DNA from: Mycobacterium sp. 1245111.1
GTDB taxonomy: Bacteria > Actinomycetota > Actinomycetes > Mycobacteriales > Mycobacteriaceae
Direction of reading: 5' to 3'
DNA length: 59,469 nucleotides
NCBI RefSeq assembly: GCF_001673405.1
Contig: NZ_LZLV01000018.1
Location: 1 to 59,469 of the forward strand
Part shown: in pieces, positions 26,069 to 35,408 of the stretch
Position numbering within the stretch: the first letter of the stretch is position 1
Layout: each line of letters starts with the position of its first letter
Translations under genes and position numbers: made by a program
Notes under the pieces: generated by a model
Database searches by the model: none
Seen by the model: only the letters and a program-made list of their open reading frames with translations
Told to the model about the DNA's origin: nothing

Positions 26069-26920
26069 TCAGCGAGCGACCTCCGCCACCTGATGCGATT
26101 GCGGTGCCGACCCCAGCTTGAATGATCGACGAATACCGCTATCCAGCACGCGGGCCGGAGCGAACCTCTTCAGCAGCGCCAACCGCCGCGCGAGCGGTCC
26201 GGCGGGGTACCGCAGCTTGGGCGTGGCGCTCGTCGCGGCCTTGAGAACGACGGCCGCCACCACTGCGGGGTCGTCTCCGGCGGGAATCGCGTCCGCGAGC
26301 ACCTTTTTGACGTGATCACGGATGGGCGCGTACCCGTCGATCGGCGAGTCGGCGTCAGTGGCGCTGGCCTCGAAAGACGTGTGGGTGAAGCCGGGCTCCA
26401 CCACCAACACCCGAACGCCGAACTCGCGCGTCTCGTGGTCAATTGATTCCGAATAGCCCTCGACTGCGTGCTTGGAAGCGGCGTAGAGCGCACTGTAGGG
26501 CGCCGGCAGAAAACCGAGCACCGAGCTGATGTTGATGATCCGCCCGCTGCGCTGCGCCCGCAGATACGGCAGTACTTCCCGGGTCACCCGCACCAGCCCG
26601 AAGAAATTCGTGTCGAACAGCTGCTGAGCCTGTGCGGTCGAGCTTTCCTCCGCGGCACCAAGGACGCCGAACCCGGCGTTGTTGACCACGACGTCGATGC
26701 GACCGGCGCGCTTGACGACCGTCGACACCGCCCTGGCCACCGACTCGGGATCGGTGACGTCGAGCTGCACGAACTCCACGCCGGCGATCGGCTCGGTACG
26801 AGCTGGGTTCCGACTGGTGCCGAAGACTTCAAAGCCCTTCTCCGCGAAGGCCCGCGCGATGGCCTCCCCTATCCCCGAAGATGCGCCGGTAACCAGCACC
26901 ACGGGCGATCGCTGTGTCAT
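26069..26920 (-). CDS. SDR family oxidoreductase
   Basis: The 283-residue short-chain dehydrogenase has TGASSGIG at 11-18, NNAG near 84-87, the catalytic Ser in NISSVLGFLPAP and YAASK for YxxxK. The C-terminal extension with LKYPAGP-like RYPAGPLARRLALLKRFAP resembles the group of SDRs often encoded beside TetR regulators. AGGAG lies 6 bases before the ATG. It is divergent from the TetR gene at 27012, and the two share operators at 26932-26949 and 26987-27004, so it is the likely target of that repressor. Confidence 0.9.
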   Translation of the reverse strand: MTQRSPVVLVTGASSGIGEAIARAFAEKGFEVFGTSRNPARTEPIAGVEFVQLDVTDPESVARAVSTVVKRAGRIDVVVNNAGFGVLGAAEESSTAQAQQLFDTNFFGLVRVTREVLPYLRAQRSGRIINISSVLGFLPAPYSALYAASKHAVEGYSESIDHETREFGVRVLVVEPGFTHTSFEASATDADSPIDGYAPIRDHVKKVLADAIPAGDDPAVVAAVVLKAATSATPKLRYPAGPLARRLALLKRFAPARVLDSGIRRSFKLGSAPQSHQVAEVAR

Positions 26921-26931
26921 ATCTACTCCTA

Positions 26932-26949
26932 GTAAACCGATTGGTGTAC
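26932..26949. promoter_or_regulatory. TetR operator candidate, SDR-proximal
   Basis: GTAAACCGATTGGTGTAC is an imperfect 18-bp palindrome. It overlaps TTTACT, a probable -10 box for the SDR gene on the minus strand, and shares the pattern GTAAACCGnTnGGTnTAC with the site at 26987. Confidence 0.6.
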
Positions 26950-26986
26950 ATCTGCTGTCGCCACGCTACACGCACTAGCGGACAAT

Positions 26987-27004
26987 GTAAACCGTTCGGT
27001 ATAC
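26987..27004. promoter_or_regulatory. TetR operator candidate overlapping the tetR -10 box
   Basis: GTAAACCGTTCGGTATAC is nearly palindromic. It overlaps TATACT (27000-27005), a consensus -10 box seven bases before the TetR ATG, so the tetR transcript is probably leaderless and directly repressed by its own product. Confidence 0.65.
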
Positions 27005-27011
27005 TCCTGAC

Positions 27012-27632
27012 ATGAACAAGGTTGCGCCTACCAAGGGCGGCCGGGGCGCGCGCCAACGCATCCTGGACACAGCCGCCGAGCTTTTCTACCGTGACGGTAT
27101 CAACGCCACCGGCGTCGAAAAGCTTGCCGCGGAATCGTCGGTCTCCAAACGCACGCTCTACCAACACTTCCCGAGTAAGACGGCGGTGGTCGAGGAATAT
27201 CTTCGCGGCATGGAACAACGCATCGCCGCTAGCGTGATGCATTCCGACCCCCACCAGACACCGCGCGCGAGGATGCTGGCCGCCTTCGATGGCCACACCG
27301 CCGACGGCGAGACGTTCCGGGGATGCCCCTTCCACAACGCGGCCGTCGAGGCGGCCGGGACCATGCCCGAGGTTCAGGAGATCGTGCGGGCGTCCAAGCT
27401 CGGCTTCGCCGACTGGCTCACCGAGCTGGGCGAGCAGGCCGGGGCCGCGAATCCCAGAGAGCTCGGCAACCAACTCGCCGTGTTGTACGAAGGCGCCGGG
27501 GCGCTGGCGACATCTCTCGACGACCCCGAGCCGTGGGCCCGGGCCAAAAAGGCCGCCGAAGCACTGATCGACCAATCAACGGCGCGAGCAGTCCCCCGCA
27601 AGCGGGAAGTGCCCCCAGCTAAATCGCCCTAG
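27012..27632 (+). CDS. TetR/AcrR family transcriptional regulator
   Basis: The 206-residue repressor has a standard N-terminal helix-turn-helix: RQRILDTAAELFYRDGINAT followed by VEKLAAESSVSKRTLYQHF, residues about 14-53. The C-terminal ligand domain includes GETFRGCPFHNAAVEAA, found in the family of TetR proteins paired with SDRs. The ATG seems to be at the transcription start. The stop codon lies inside the stem of a strong terminator. Its partner is the divergent SDR gene. Confidence 0.9.
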   Translation: MNKVAPTKGGRGARQRILDTAAELFYRDGINATGVEKLAAESSVSKRTLYQHFPSKTAVVEEYLRGMEQRIAASVMHSDPHQTPRARMLAAFDGHTADGETFRGCPFHNAAVEAAGTMPEVQEIVRASKLGFADWLTELGEQAGAANPRELGNQLAVLYEGAGALATSLDDPEPWARAKKAAEALIDQSTARAVPRKREVPPAKSP

Positions 27633-27655
27633 GATCCGAAATCCTGGGCGATTTT
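27624..27655 (+). terminator. Rho-independent terminator after tetR
   Basis: TCGCCCTAGGAT (27624-27635) pairs with ATCCTGGGCGA (27641-27651) with one bulge, around loop CCGAA, followed by TTTT. It overlaps the TetR stop codon and separates it from the convergent amidohydrolase gene. Confidence 0.8.
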
Positions 27656-27672
27656 GCGTCTGCTCGCCGAGG

Positions 27673-29433
27673 TCAGCGCGCGCCGCGAACCAACCGGCCG
27701 GGCCGCGCGCCGGTGTCGGCGCCGTCGCGACGGGTCACTACGCCGTTGACGATCGTGGCGTCGTAGCCTGATGCGCCCTGCACGAGTCGGCTGCCCCCGG
27801 CCGGCAGGTCGTAGGCCATCCGGGCGGGATGCAGGGTGATCGCGTCCATGTCGATCACGTTGACGTCGGCCCGCTTGCCGATCTCGATAATGCCGCGATC
27901 GGAGAGTCCAAAAAGCTGCGCGGTGTCATATGACTGCTTGCGGATGACGTATTCCAACGGCAGCTTCTCGCCCCGATGGCGGTCACGCGCCCAGTGAGTC
28001 AACAGGAAGGTGGGATACGACGCGTCGCAGATCATGCTGCAGTGCGCGCCGCCGTCGGACAGCCCGACCACACCCGCGGGATGCAACAGCATCTCGCGGA
28101 TCGCGTCGTGGTTGCCATGGCAGTAGTTGTAGAACGGCAGCATCAGCATCGACGTTGCGTCGGCCTCGAGCATCAGGTCGTAGAGCGTGGCCAACGGGTC
28201 CTCGCCCCGCTCGGCGGCGATCTTCTCCACGGTGCGGTCGTCGGTCGGCTCGTAGTCGGGCGGGTCACCCAGCGCGTAGAGCCGGCCGAGCGAATACTGA
28301 GCGAGCGCAAACATGTTGTCGAACAACTTGTTTGGGTCCACCGGAAGGTCGTCCTCGGACAGGATCGCGGCTTTGACGGCCGGATCCGCGAGTCGCTGTG
28401 CCAGTTCCTCGCGGCTGCATTCGGCCGTCAACCGACGGAAGGTCGGGCGGTGGGTGAAGGCGTGGTGGCCAGGGAAGCCGAACAGCATGCCGAACGGGCG
28501 CGCGGCGATCTGCGGGTATAGCCGGCTACCTGCGGCGTGCGCGGCCGCCGAGATGTCCAGCTGTTCGCGCCATAGCTCTGGGGCGGCGTCGACCTGGATC
28601 ATGCCGAACGAGATGGGGCGGTCGATTTCGGCGCCCAGCCGCTGCATCCAGTCGAGTTCTTTCTTGGGCGCGATGATGTCCTCTCCGGCCACGCCCTGCG
28701 GAGCCAGCTCGAAGACAGCCTGACCCCCGGCCGCCATGGCACGACCCAGTCCGAACAACTCGTCCTCTGCGGCATAGGTTCCCGGCACCGGTTCGCCGTC
28801 GATGGCCCGGTGGCCGATAGTGCGTGAGGTCGAAAAGCCCAGCGCCCCAGCCTCGATCGCTTCCTGAACCAGACGCGCCATCGCCTTGATGTCGTCGGGC
28901 GCGGCGGGCTCGTTGCGGGCGCCGCGCTCGCCCATCGCGTACGCGCGGATCGCGCCGTGGGCCACCTGGCTGCCGACGTCGACGGCGAAGTTCTTGCGTC
29001 CGATGACGTCGAGGTATTCGGCGTAACTCTCCCAGCCCCATGAGATGCCTTCAGTGAGTGCGCTGCCGGGAATGTCTTCGACGCCTTCCATCAGGCCGAT
29101 CAGCCAGTCCTCGGTACCCGGTCGGACCGGCGCGAAGCCGACGCCACAGTTGCCGGTGACGACGGTCGTCACCCCGTGGCTGCTGGACGGCTCCAACATG
29201 TCGTCCCAGCTGACCTGCCCGTCGTAGTGGGTGTGGATGTCGACGAACCCAGGAGCGACGATCTTGCCGGTGGCGTCGATGGTCTCGGCGGCATTGCCTT
29301 CCAGTGGCGGACCGTCAGGCCCACGGCGCCGAATCTCGACGATCTTGCCGTCTTTGACGGCGATGTCGGCGTCGAATCGGTCCGCGCCGGTGCCGTCAAC
29401 GACGGTGCCACCGGTGATTTTCAGGTCAAACAC
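27673..29433 (-). CDS. D-aminoacylase/N-acyl-D-amino-acid deacylase family amidohydrolase
   Basis: The 586-residue metal-dependent hydrolase starts with the typical [13 protein letters not shown] and has the metal motif [12 protein letters not shown] near residues 61-72. Later come [29 protein letters not shown] and the terminal [14 protein letters not shown]. It should cleave an N-acyl or amide bond. The GTG start has GGGAG upstream. It is divergent from a Rieske oxygenase, with the palindrome 29481-29495 between, and both may answer to the TetR encoded after the oxygenase. A second, related amidohydrolase lies at 37316-39043. Confidence 0.85.
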   Translation of the reverse strand: MFDLKITGGTVVDGTGADRFDADIAVKDGKIVEIRRRGPDGPPLEGNAAETIDATGKIVAPGFVDIHTHYDGQVSWDDMLEPSSSHGVTTVVTGNCGVGFAPVRPGTEDWLIGLMEGVEDIPGSALTEGISWGWESYAEYLDVIGRKNFAVDVGSQVAHGAIRAYAMGERGARNEPAAPDDIKAMARLVQEAIEAGALGFSTSRTIGHRAIDGEPVPGTYAAEDELFGLGRAMAAGGQAVFELAPQGVAGEDIIAPKKELDWMQRLGAEIDRPISFGMIQVDAAPELWREQLDISAAAHAAGSRLYPQIAARPFGMLFGFPGHHAFTHRPTFRRLTAECSREELAQRLADPAVKAAILSEDDLPVDPNKLFDNMFALAQYSLGRLYALGDPPDYEPTDDRTVEKIAAERGEDPLATLYDLMLEADATSMLMLPFYNYCHGNHDAIREMLLHPAGVVGLSDGGAHCSMICDASYPTFLLTHWARDRHRGEKLPLEYVIRKQSYDTAQLFGLSDRGIIEIGKRADVNVIDMDAITLHPARMAYDLPAGGSRLVQGASGYDATIVNGVVTRRDGADTGARPGRLVRGAR

Positions 29434-29480
29434 GATTACTCCCTAGGCTGCCGCAGGCTACAGTGACCACTGACAGCGAA

Positions 29481-29495
29481 TGTAACACCGTTACA
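29481..29495. promoter_or_regulatory. Operator candidate between amidohydrolase and Rieske oxygenase
   Basis: TGTAAC-ACC-GTTACA is a perfect inverted repeat in the 83-base divergent gap. It has the look of a TetR-type site and probably serves the regulator at 30826-31437. Confidence 0.6.
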
Positions 29496-29516
29496 GAGGC
29501 TCCGGGGAGTACTTCG

Positions 29517-30842
29517 ATGACCACGCACGCATCGCCTGAAGTCCGGCGTGAGGATGCGATCGGCACGCCACCGCGGCGGCCGACCCTGGTGCCCGCCGAG
29601 CGCTACCACTCCACGGCCTTCGCGAAACTCGAGGTCGAGCGGATGTGGCCGAAGGTCTGGCAGATCGCGTGCACGGTCGACCACGTCGCCGAGCCCGGTG
29701 ACTACTTCGAATACCGTTGCGGGCCTTACTCGGTGCTCATCGTTCGCGGCGACGACGGCACATTGCGGGCCTTCCAGAACGTCTGCCGTCACCGCGGCAA
29801 CTCGCTGTGCGCAGGTTCCGGCACGGACCTGCGCGAGCTGCGCTGCGGCTACCACGGCTGGACGTGGGATCTGGCCGGCGCGCTCAAGCGGGTCCCACAC
29901 CGCAAGGGCTTCGGCGCGCTGCCGATGGCCGAACTTCCGCTGTTCGCGGTCCGTGTCGACACCTGGGAGCGGCTGGTCTTCGTCAACCTCGACCTCGACG
30001 CGCCGCCGCTGGCCGACTACCTCGAGGCCGTGCCGGACGACATCGCCTGGCTGGGGCTCGGCGACTTCCGTTGCTACGCAACCATGACCGTCGACGTCGA
30101 CGCGAACTGGAAGACGATTGCCGACGGGTTCAGCGAGACCTATCACATCCAGACGCTGCATCCCGAGCTGCATCGGTGCATGGATGACGTGTATGCACCA
30201 CAAGTGATTTGGGGTCATGCCGGCAAGTCCGAGCAGCTCTACGGTCTGGCGAGCCCGCATCTCAAGCAGGCGTTGAGCGATGCCGAGGTGTGGGAGGCCT
30301 ACGTGACCACCCAGGGCGCACTGATGGGAGTCGCCGAAGGCACCCCGTTCCCCGGCGGCCGTCCTGTGATGGAGGTGATCGCCGATCACATCAGGGCATT
30401 CGCCGCCGGCCGCGGCGTCGACGTGAGCTGGGCCAGCACCGATCAGTTGATGCGGCTGCACCAGTACAACGTCTTCCCGAATCTGACCGTGCTCGCCAAC
30501 GCCGACCACCTCACGGTGATGTGCTCACGGCCAGGGTCCGATCCCGACCATGGCGAATTGGTGATGATGTTGTGGATGCGTATGCCGCCCGGCGCCCCGC
30601 GCGTCACACCCGCCGACGTTCGGCTGACGGCGGACCAGGCCGAGCCGGGTCTGGTTCTGACCCAAGATATTTCGGTGTTGGCCGGGCTTCAGCGCGGCCT
30701 GCATCAGCCCGGCCTCACCCATCTGACCCTGTCGGCCGAAGAGCGGCGGGTGATCAATATGCATCGCAACCTCGATCGCTACCTCGACCTACCGCAAGGG
30801 CAACGCATCAGTGGGGGTGAGCCCAGTGCCGAAAGCCCTTAA
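29517..30842 (+). CDS. Rieske non-heme iron oxygenase, alpha subunit
   Basis: The 441-residue oxygenase has a Rieske centre with C90-R-H92 and C110-G-Y-H113 and a catalytic iron site with GFSETYHIQTLHPEL (His210 and His215). It uses electrons from a separate ferredoxin/reductase to hydroxylate or demethylate an aromatic or steroid-like compound. The ATG at 29517 follows CGGGGAG; a GTG at 29463 would read through the palindrome and lacks a ribosome site. The 3-prime end overlaps the TetR gene. No reductase gene is nearby, so it must borrow one. Confidence 0.9.
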   Translation: MTTHASPEVRREDAIGTPPRRPTLVPAERYHSTAFAKLEVERMWPKVWQIACTVDHVAEPGDYFEYRCGPYSVLIVRGDDGTLRAFQNVCRHRGNSLCAGSGTDLRELRCGYHGWTWDLAGALKRVPHRKGFGALPMAELPLFAVRVDTWERLVFVNLDLDAPPLADYLEAVPDDIAWLGLGDFRCYATMTVDVDANWKTIADGFSETYHIQTLHPELHRCMDDVYAPQVIWGHAGKSEQLYGLASPHLKQALSDAEVWEAYVTTQGALMGVAEGTPFPGGRPVMEVIADHIRAFAAGRGVDVSWASTDQLMRLHQYNVFPNLTVLANADHLTVMCSRPGSDPDHGELVMMLWMRMPPGAPRVTPADVRLTADQAEPGLVLTQDISVLAGLQRGLHQPGLTHLTLSAEERRVINMHRNLDRYLDLPQGQRISGGEPSAESP

Positions 30843-31437
30843 CGCGGCGACGATCCTCGACACCGCCGCGGGCCTGATCGAACGCCAGGGCGTGGAGGCG
30901 TTCAGCATGCGAGGCCTCGCCGAGGAACTCGGTGTGGCGGTCACATCGATCTACTGGCACGTCGGCGGCCGCGACAAGCTCTTCGACAGCTTGGTAAATC
31001 GACTGCTCAGCGAGATGGCGCACCTGCCCATCGATGGCGACACGACACTGGAACGTATTGCTTCCCTTGCCCGTTCGCAACGTAGTGCGTTGATCGATCG
31101 TCAGCACCTGCTCGCGATCGCACATGAGCGCGACCGGACGCCCACCCTGTTCCTGCCGATCCAGCAGAAGCTGGCCGCCTTGCTGGCGGACTTGGGCGTG
31201 ACCGGGACCGAGGCCGCGCTGGTCCTGCGCGCGGTGCAGGTCCACGTCATATCGTCGGCGGTGATGCAGTTCTCGGCGGTTCGCGGGGCCAAACACGAAG
31301 AGGAAGACCCCTCGCTGTGGGACGACGGCTGGCCGGATCAGGCTCTGGTGCAGGCACTTCAGTCCCCCACCGACTACGACGCCGTCTTTGAGTACGGGCT
31401 CAGCGCGCTGCTGAGTCAGATGCCCTCGGGCGCCTGA
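30826..31437 (+). CDS. TetR family regulator of the oxygenase/amidohydrolase pair
   Basis: The 203-residue protein has the helix-turn-helix ALNAATILDTAAGLIERQG and MRGLAEELGVAVTSIYWHV within residues 3-50, with a C-terminal domain like the TetR_C group of KstR2- or TetR-type repressors. Three GTG codons (30811, 30817, 30826) are possible starts; 30826 is preferred for its GGGGG spacing and gives the usual MPKALNAATIL N-terminus. It overlaps the end of the oxygenase gene, implying coupling. Its probable operator is 29481-29495. Its 3-prime end overlaps the convergent LysR gene by 22 bases. Confidence 0.85.
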   Translation: MPKALNAATILDTAAGLIERQGVEAFSMRGLAEELGVAVTSIYWHVGGRDKLFDSLVNRLLSEMAHLPIDGDTTLERIASLARSQRSALIDRQHLLAIAHERDRTPTLFLPIQQKLAALLADLGVTGTEAALVLRAVQVHVISSAVMQFSAVRGAKHEEEDPSLWDDGWPDQALVQALQSPTDYDAVFEYGLSALLSQMPSGA

Positions 31438-32315
31438 AAACACGCGACCAAGCTCCCGACATCGCGCCGCCGCGACTCGGCCGGCCACACGACCCAGGTA
31501 CGCCGCACCAACGGGTTCCCGACCAACGGTGACCAGCTCACATTGTCGGGCAGCGGTTGCAGCCCGTGCTCAGGAGCCAGCGCGAACGCCCGTCCACTGC
31601 TGACGGCCGCGAATTTCACAGCGGCGATCACTACATGATCGTCGGCCACCGGAGGCCCCGTGTCGATGCCGTGACTACGCAGGATGCCGGTCAGCTCGTC
31701 ATACCAGGCGGGGCTACTGGAGCGCGGAAAGCCGACCCACTGCAACTCGGCGAGTTGGTCCAATTGGATGCCGGCGGATTCAGCCAGTCGCGCAGCAACT
31801 TTCGACGAGGTGAGCACACCAAGAGATTCTTGAGCGACCAGCATCGCGTCGCATTCAGATCCGGAAGGGCGTTCCCGGACCAGACCCACGTCAAGTTGAT
31901 CGTTGCGCAAGGCCTTCAATTGCGCTGCCGTCGAGAGATGCTGCGGGACAACTTGCGTGTTCGGGTATTCCACCGCGAATTTGGCGAGCGCGGTTGGCAG
32001 CACGTCTGGAGCCAACTCCAATGGGATGCCGAGCCTGATAGCTTCGCCGGACACGGTGCCGTAAGTGCCCATTGTCCGCACAGCCTGGTGGTAGCGAGCC
32101 AGGACCGCACGCGCCTCGGCGAGCAATGTCGTTCCCGCATCGGTTGGGCGCACACCAGTACTGAAACGATCCAAGAGCGTCACCCCGAGTTCGCGCTCCA
32201 GGGCAATCACCGTCTGCGACAACGCCGACTGGCTGACATGCAAGCGACGCGAGGCCGCGGACATCCCGCCTTCTTCCACGACCGCCACGAAGGCCCTGAG
32301 GTCTCGCAATTCCAT
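31416..32315 (-). CDS. LysR family transcriptional regulator
   Basis: The 299-residue regulator opens MELRDLRAFVAVVEEGG and has the winged helix-turn-helix SAASRRLHVSQSALSQTVIALE at about 19-40, then a periplasmic-binding-like effector domain. It is divergent from an SDR gene at 32491, the normal arrangement for LysR control. The 175-base gap contains T-n-A rich dyads, including 32361-32392. The effector is unknown; the SDR substrate or a related aldehyde/ketone is likely. Confidence 0.9.
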   Translation of the reverse strand: MELRDLRAFVAVVEEGGMSAASRRLHVSQSALSQTVIALERELGVTLLDRFSTGVRPTDAGTTLLAEARAVLARYHQAVRTMGTYGTVSGEAIRLGIPLELAPDVLPTALAKFAVEYPNTQVVPQHLSTAAQLKALRNDQLDVGLVRERPSGSECDAMLVAQESLGVLTSSKVAARLAESAGIQLDQLAELQWVGFPRSSSPAWYDELTGILRSHGIDTGPPVADDHVVIAAVKFAAVSSGRAFALAPEHGLQPLPDNVSWSPLVGNPLVRRTWVVWPAESRRRDVGSLVACFQAPEGI

Positions 32316-32360
32316 GATCGTTGGGCCGCCTCACGCCGAAGCCGATTGGCTATCAGCCGA

Positions 32361-32392
32361 GCTTATAACGGCTGCTAATAGCGGCGATAAGC
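32361..32392. promoter_or_regulatory. LysR site candidate
   Basis: GCTTAT (32361-32366) and ATAAGC (32387-32392) form an inverted repeat across 20 bases, 46 bases before the LysR start in the divergent gap. The surrounding bases also contain TAATAGCGGCGATAA, which could be an activation site. Confidence 0.35.
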
Positions 32393-32490
32393 CTGATCGA
32401 TCACCCGCCCGCCACGGCGGAATGGATGGATTTCGGTCGGCGCTACTACGCACAGCATTCACCGACGATCTCCCCTAAGGAGCAGATTCA

Positions 32491-33231
32491 ATGACAACAA
32501 CACTCGAGGGTTCGACCGCATTGGTAACCGGAGCCACCGCCGGCATCGGTCGCGCGGCAGCGTTGCAACTCGCCCAGCTCGGCGCCGAGGTCATCGTGCA
32601 CGGGCGGAGCGCTGAACGCGGCGCCAAGGTCACGCAAGAGATCCAAAACGCAGGGGGCAAAGCACTTTTCATCGCAGCCGATCTTGCCGATGCCGACGAC
32701 GTACGCCGGCTGGCCGCCGAAGCGGGATCGGTCGACATCCTGATCAACAATGCCGGCGTCTACAAGTTCGGCACAACCGTCGACACCGACGACGCGTTCT
32801 TTGACGAGCACATCAACATCAACCTGCGCGCACCGTACATCCTGGTGCAGAAGTTGGTGCCGGGTATGGCCGAGCGGGGCCACGGCGTTGTCGTCAACGT
32901 CAGCACCGTGGCTGCCACCACTGCGGCCAAGACCGGCGGTATCTACGGTGCCAGCAAGGCCGGCGTCGAACTGCTGACGCGGGTCTGGGCTGACGAGTTC
33001 GGTCGGTCCGGCGTGCGGGTGAACGCCGTGCAACCCGGGCCCGCTGAAACCCCAGGCACTGACGCGACGCCGGGCCTTGCAGATGCGTTTGCCGCCTACA
33101 CCGCAATCGGGCGGCCCGCCTCGCCCGATGAGATCGCCAACGCCATCACATTTCTGGCCTCTTCGTCGGCGAGCTATGTCAACGGCGCCGTCCTGCAGGT
33201 CACCGGCGGTCAGCTAGCGATCGGCGGCTAG
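32491..33231 (+). CDS. SDR family oxidoreductase
   Basis: The 246-residue enzyme has TGATAGIG at 14-21, NNAG near 88-91, the catalytic serine in NVSTVAATTAAKTG, and YGASK as YxxxK. The C-terminal SSSASYVNGAVLQVTGGQ is typical of NADP-dependent ketoreductases. AAGGAG lies 8 bases before the ATG. It is likely regulated by the divergent LysR protein. The stop codon overlaps the end of the convergent M42 peptidase gene by four bases. Confidence 0.92.
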   Translation: MTTTLEGSTALVTGATAGIGRAAALQLAQLGAEVIVHGRSAERGAKVTQEIQNAGGKALFIAADLADADDVRRLAAEAGSVDILINNAGVYKFGTTVDTDDAFFDEHININLRAPYILVQKLVPGMAERGHGVVVNVSTVAATTAAKTGGIYGASKAGVELLTRVWADEFGRSGVRVNAVQPGPAETPGTDATPGLADAFAAYTAIGRPASPDEIANAITFLASSSASYVNGAVLQVTGGQLAIGG

Positions 33232-34340
33232 CGCCTCTGCAGCAAGAAGTCGGTCACAATTCCGGCCATGTCGTCGATTGCCGCACGCCGAATGACTTCG
33301 AAGCCATGCGTACTCAGCGTCGGCAGACATAGCAGTCCCGCACGTGGAGTCAATCCGCTGGCCTTGGAGTGAGAGGCGTCGGATTCGAAGGCGCCCAGCG
33401 TGGCCGCCTGCGGCGAGAGCCCGCGATCGGTGGCGATCTTCATCAGGCGATCGGCGACGTCTTTGTCATAGACGCAAAGCTGGTCGTTGTAGCCGACGAT
33501 CGGGCCGCCGCTGACAGTGGTCCCGTACTCCCGCTCGGTCGGACCGACCTCCAGAGCGATCGTGAGGGTGCCAGGCAGCGTGGCGCTCGCGTAGGTGCCC
33601 CCGACCCCACCGATCTCCTCGTTGGTGGTGAAGACCAGATACACGTCCTCGGGCGGCCGTTGCTCACGCTCGCGTAGCTGGCGCGCGGCGCCAAGCAGGG
33701 CCGTCACCGCGGCGCGGTCGTCCAGGAAGTAGCAGCCGATGTAGTCGCCGAGTTCGACGAGGTCTCGCTTGCTGCGGTCGACGCAGACCCGCGTTCCGGC
33801 GTGCACCCCAGCGGCGGCGAGGTCGTCGGGAGTGCGCCCGGTGAACACGTAGACGTGTTGCCAATCCAGTGCGCGGTCACCCTTGTCGGGCTTGGTCTCC
33901 CAGATTCGGGGACTCTCCTTGGTGGTGTGCTCGGAGCCGAGCGTGAGCACACCGGTCAGGGTCTGCGCGTCACCGAGGACGGCGACCGGGCCGAATCCGA
34001 AGTTGCCCGGGTACATCGTGCCGAGCTGCGTCATGTGCAGAGTGCCGTCGGCTTCGATGCGCTTGACCAGCATGCACAGTTCGTCCATGTGCGCCATGAC
34101 CCGTGTTGCCGAACCGCCGGAAATCGAACTCGTGCGCTGCCGGTGATCGGTCGACTCCGACGGGTTCGCCGCGATGTACCCGATCAGGTTGCCGGCGTCG
34201 TCGGTCCACACGTCGTCGACAACAGGTTCCAGTTCACGCTCACACACCGCGCGGACCGCGTCCTCCTGGCCGCCGGGTCCGTAGGTCCACAGCAGTTCCT
34301 GCAAGAGGCCATCGGTCGAATCGAGATCGCGCTGCCGCAC
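33228..34340 (-). CDS. M42-family metallopeptidase/aminopeptidase
   Basis: The 370-residue protein has the di-zinc layout of M42 aminopeptidases and cellulase-like M20 relatives: VMAHMDELCM (His84, Asp86), the bridging Asp in YFLDDRAAVTALL, EE in FTTNEEIGGVGG, Asp in ESDASHSKASG, and a C-terminal His in LSTHGFEVI. It probably trims amino acids from peptides in the cytoplasm. The GTG start follows GGAGGGG. It is divergent from the aldolase gene, with 140 bases between. Activity on sugars or acyl groups cannot be excluded. Confidence 0.8.
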   Translation of the reverse strand: MRQRDLDSTDGLLQELLWTYGPGGQEDAVRAVCERELEPVVDDVWTDDAGNLIGYIAANPSESTDHRQRTSSISGGSATRVMAHMDELCMLVKRIEADGTLHMTQLGTMYPGNFGFGPVAVLGDAQTLTGVLTLGSEHTTKESPRIWETKPDKGDRALDWQHVYVFTGRTPDDLAAAGVHAGTRVCVDRSKRDLVELGDYIGCYFLDDRAAVTALLGAARQLREREQRPPEDVYLVFTTNEEIGGVGGTYASATLPGTLTIALEVGPTEREYGTTVSGGPIVGYNDQLCVYDKDVADRLMKIATDRGLSPQAATLGAFESDASHSKASGLTPRAGLLCLPTLSTHGFEVIRRAAIDDMAGIVTDFLLQRR

Positions 34341-34480
34341 CCGGTTCCCCTCCCGTCTCTGTCAACGATAGCCACCACGCGCCTGTGGTTTGCCCGGGCA
34401 GATGAAGTGGTAGCCGCAATATCGACGATGCGCGATGCTGGAAAGCAGCGGGTCGACGACGGGATCGCGGAGGTATCGAC

Positions 34481-35368
34481 ATGAACGACGAGCAACTCGA
34501 AGAGATGAGGTCGGGCCGAGGCTTTATTGCCGCATTGGACCAAAGTGGCGGCAGCACTCCCAAAGCGCTGGCCCTCTACGGGATCCCCGAGCATTCCTAC
34601 GGCAACGAGGGCCAGATGTTCGACCTGATGCATCAGGCGCGCGCCCGGTTGATCGAGAGCCCCAGCTTCACCGGCGACAAGATCCTGGCGGCGATCCTCT
34701 TCGAGCAGACGATGGATCGGACTGTCGCCGGTGAGGACACCGTCAGCTTCCTGTGGAAGCAGAAGCACATCGTGCCGTTCGTCAAGGTCGACCAGGGTCT
34801 CGCCGACGTGCAATACGGCGTCCAGCTCATGAAGCCGCTGACGAAACTCGAAACCCTGCTGGAGCGCGCCGTCGCCAAGGGCGTCTTCGGCACCAAAATG
34901 CGCTCGTTCATCCAGGAGGCCAACGGGGGCGGCATCGCAGCGATCGTCGACCAGCAATTCGAGGCCGCCGAGACAATCTCGCGGCATGACCTGATGCCGA
35001 TCATCGAGCCGGAGGTCAGCATCAAAACGGCGGACAAACCGACCGCGGACCGGCTGTTGGTCGAGGCGCTGCAGGCAAAGCTCGACGAGCTTCCCGATGA
35101 CCGCCAGGTGATGCTCAAGCTGACATTGCCCGACGAAGCCGATCTCTATACGCCGCTGATCGAGCATCCGCGCGTGCTGCGGGTCGTCGCCCTGTCCGGT
35201 GGCTACAGCCTCGCCCAGAGCGCCGACATGCTGTCCCGCAACCACCGGCTGATCGCCAGCTTCTCGCGGGCCCTGACCGAGGGCCTCACCGTCGACCAGA
35301 GCGATGCCGAATTCGACGAGAAGCTCAAGGCGAACATCGACGAGATCTATGACGCGTCGGTGACCTAA
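34481..35368 (+). CDS. fda: Fructose-bisphosphate aldolase, class I
   Basis: The 295-residue enzyme cleaves fructose 1,6-bisphosphate into dihydroxyacetone phosphate and glyceraldehyde 3-phosphate. It has GFIAALDQSGGSTPKAL near residues 14-30, KVDQGLADVQYG near 100, the Schiff-base Lys in QVMLKLTLPDE, and ALSGGYSLAQSADML for phosphate binding. It is the FbaB/Fda-type class I form rather than the zinc class II enzyme that mycobacteria also carry. GGAGG lies 8 bases before the ATG. The gene precedes an AraC gene. Confidence 0.9.
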   Translation: MNDEQLEEMRSGRGFIAALDQSGGSTPKALALYGIPEHSYGNEGQMFDLMHQARARLIESPSFTGDKILAAILFEQTMDRTVAGEDTVSFLWKQKHIVPFVKVDQGLADVQYGVQLMKPLTKLETLLERAVAKGVFGTKMRSFIQEANGGGIAAIVDQQFEAAETISRHDLMPIIEPEVSIKTADKPTADRLLVEALQAKLDELPDDRQVMLKLTLPDEADLYTPLIEHPRVLRVVALSGGYSLAQSADMLSRNHRLIASFSRALTEGLTVDQSDAEFDEKLKANIDEIYDASVT

Positions 35369-35378
35369 CCGCACCACA

Positions 35379-35406
35379 AGCGACGGACTTTTAATAAACT
35401 GTCGCT
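35379..35406. promoter_or_regulatory. Inverted repeat spanning the araC promoter
   Basis: AGCGAC (35379-35384) and GTCGCT (35401-35406) flank TTTTAATAAACT, which contains a good -10 box. The AraC ATG follows at 35409, so its transcript may be leaderless and autoregulated. It could also form a weak hairpin after the aldolase gene. Confidence 0.4.
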
Positions 35407-35408
35407 CA

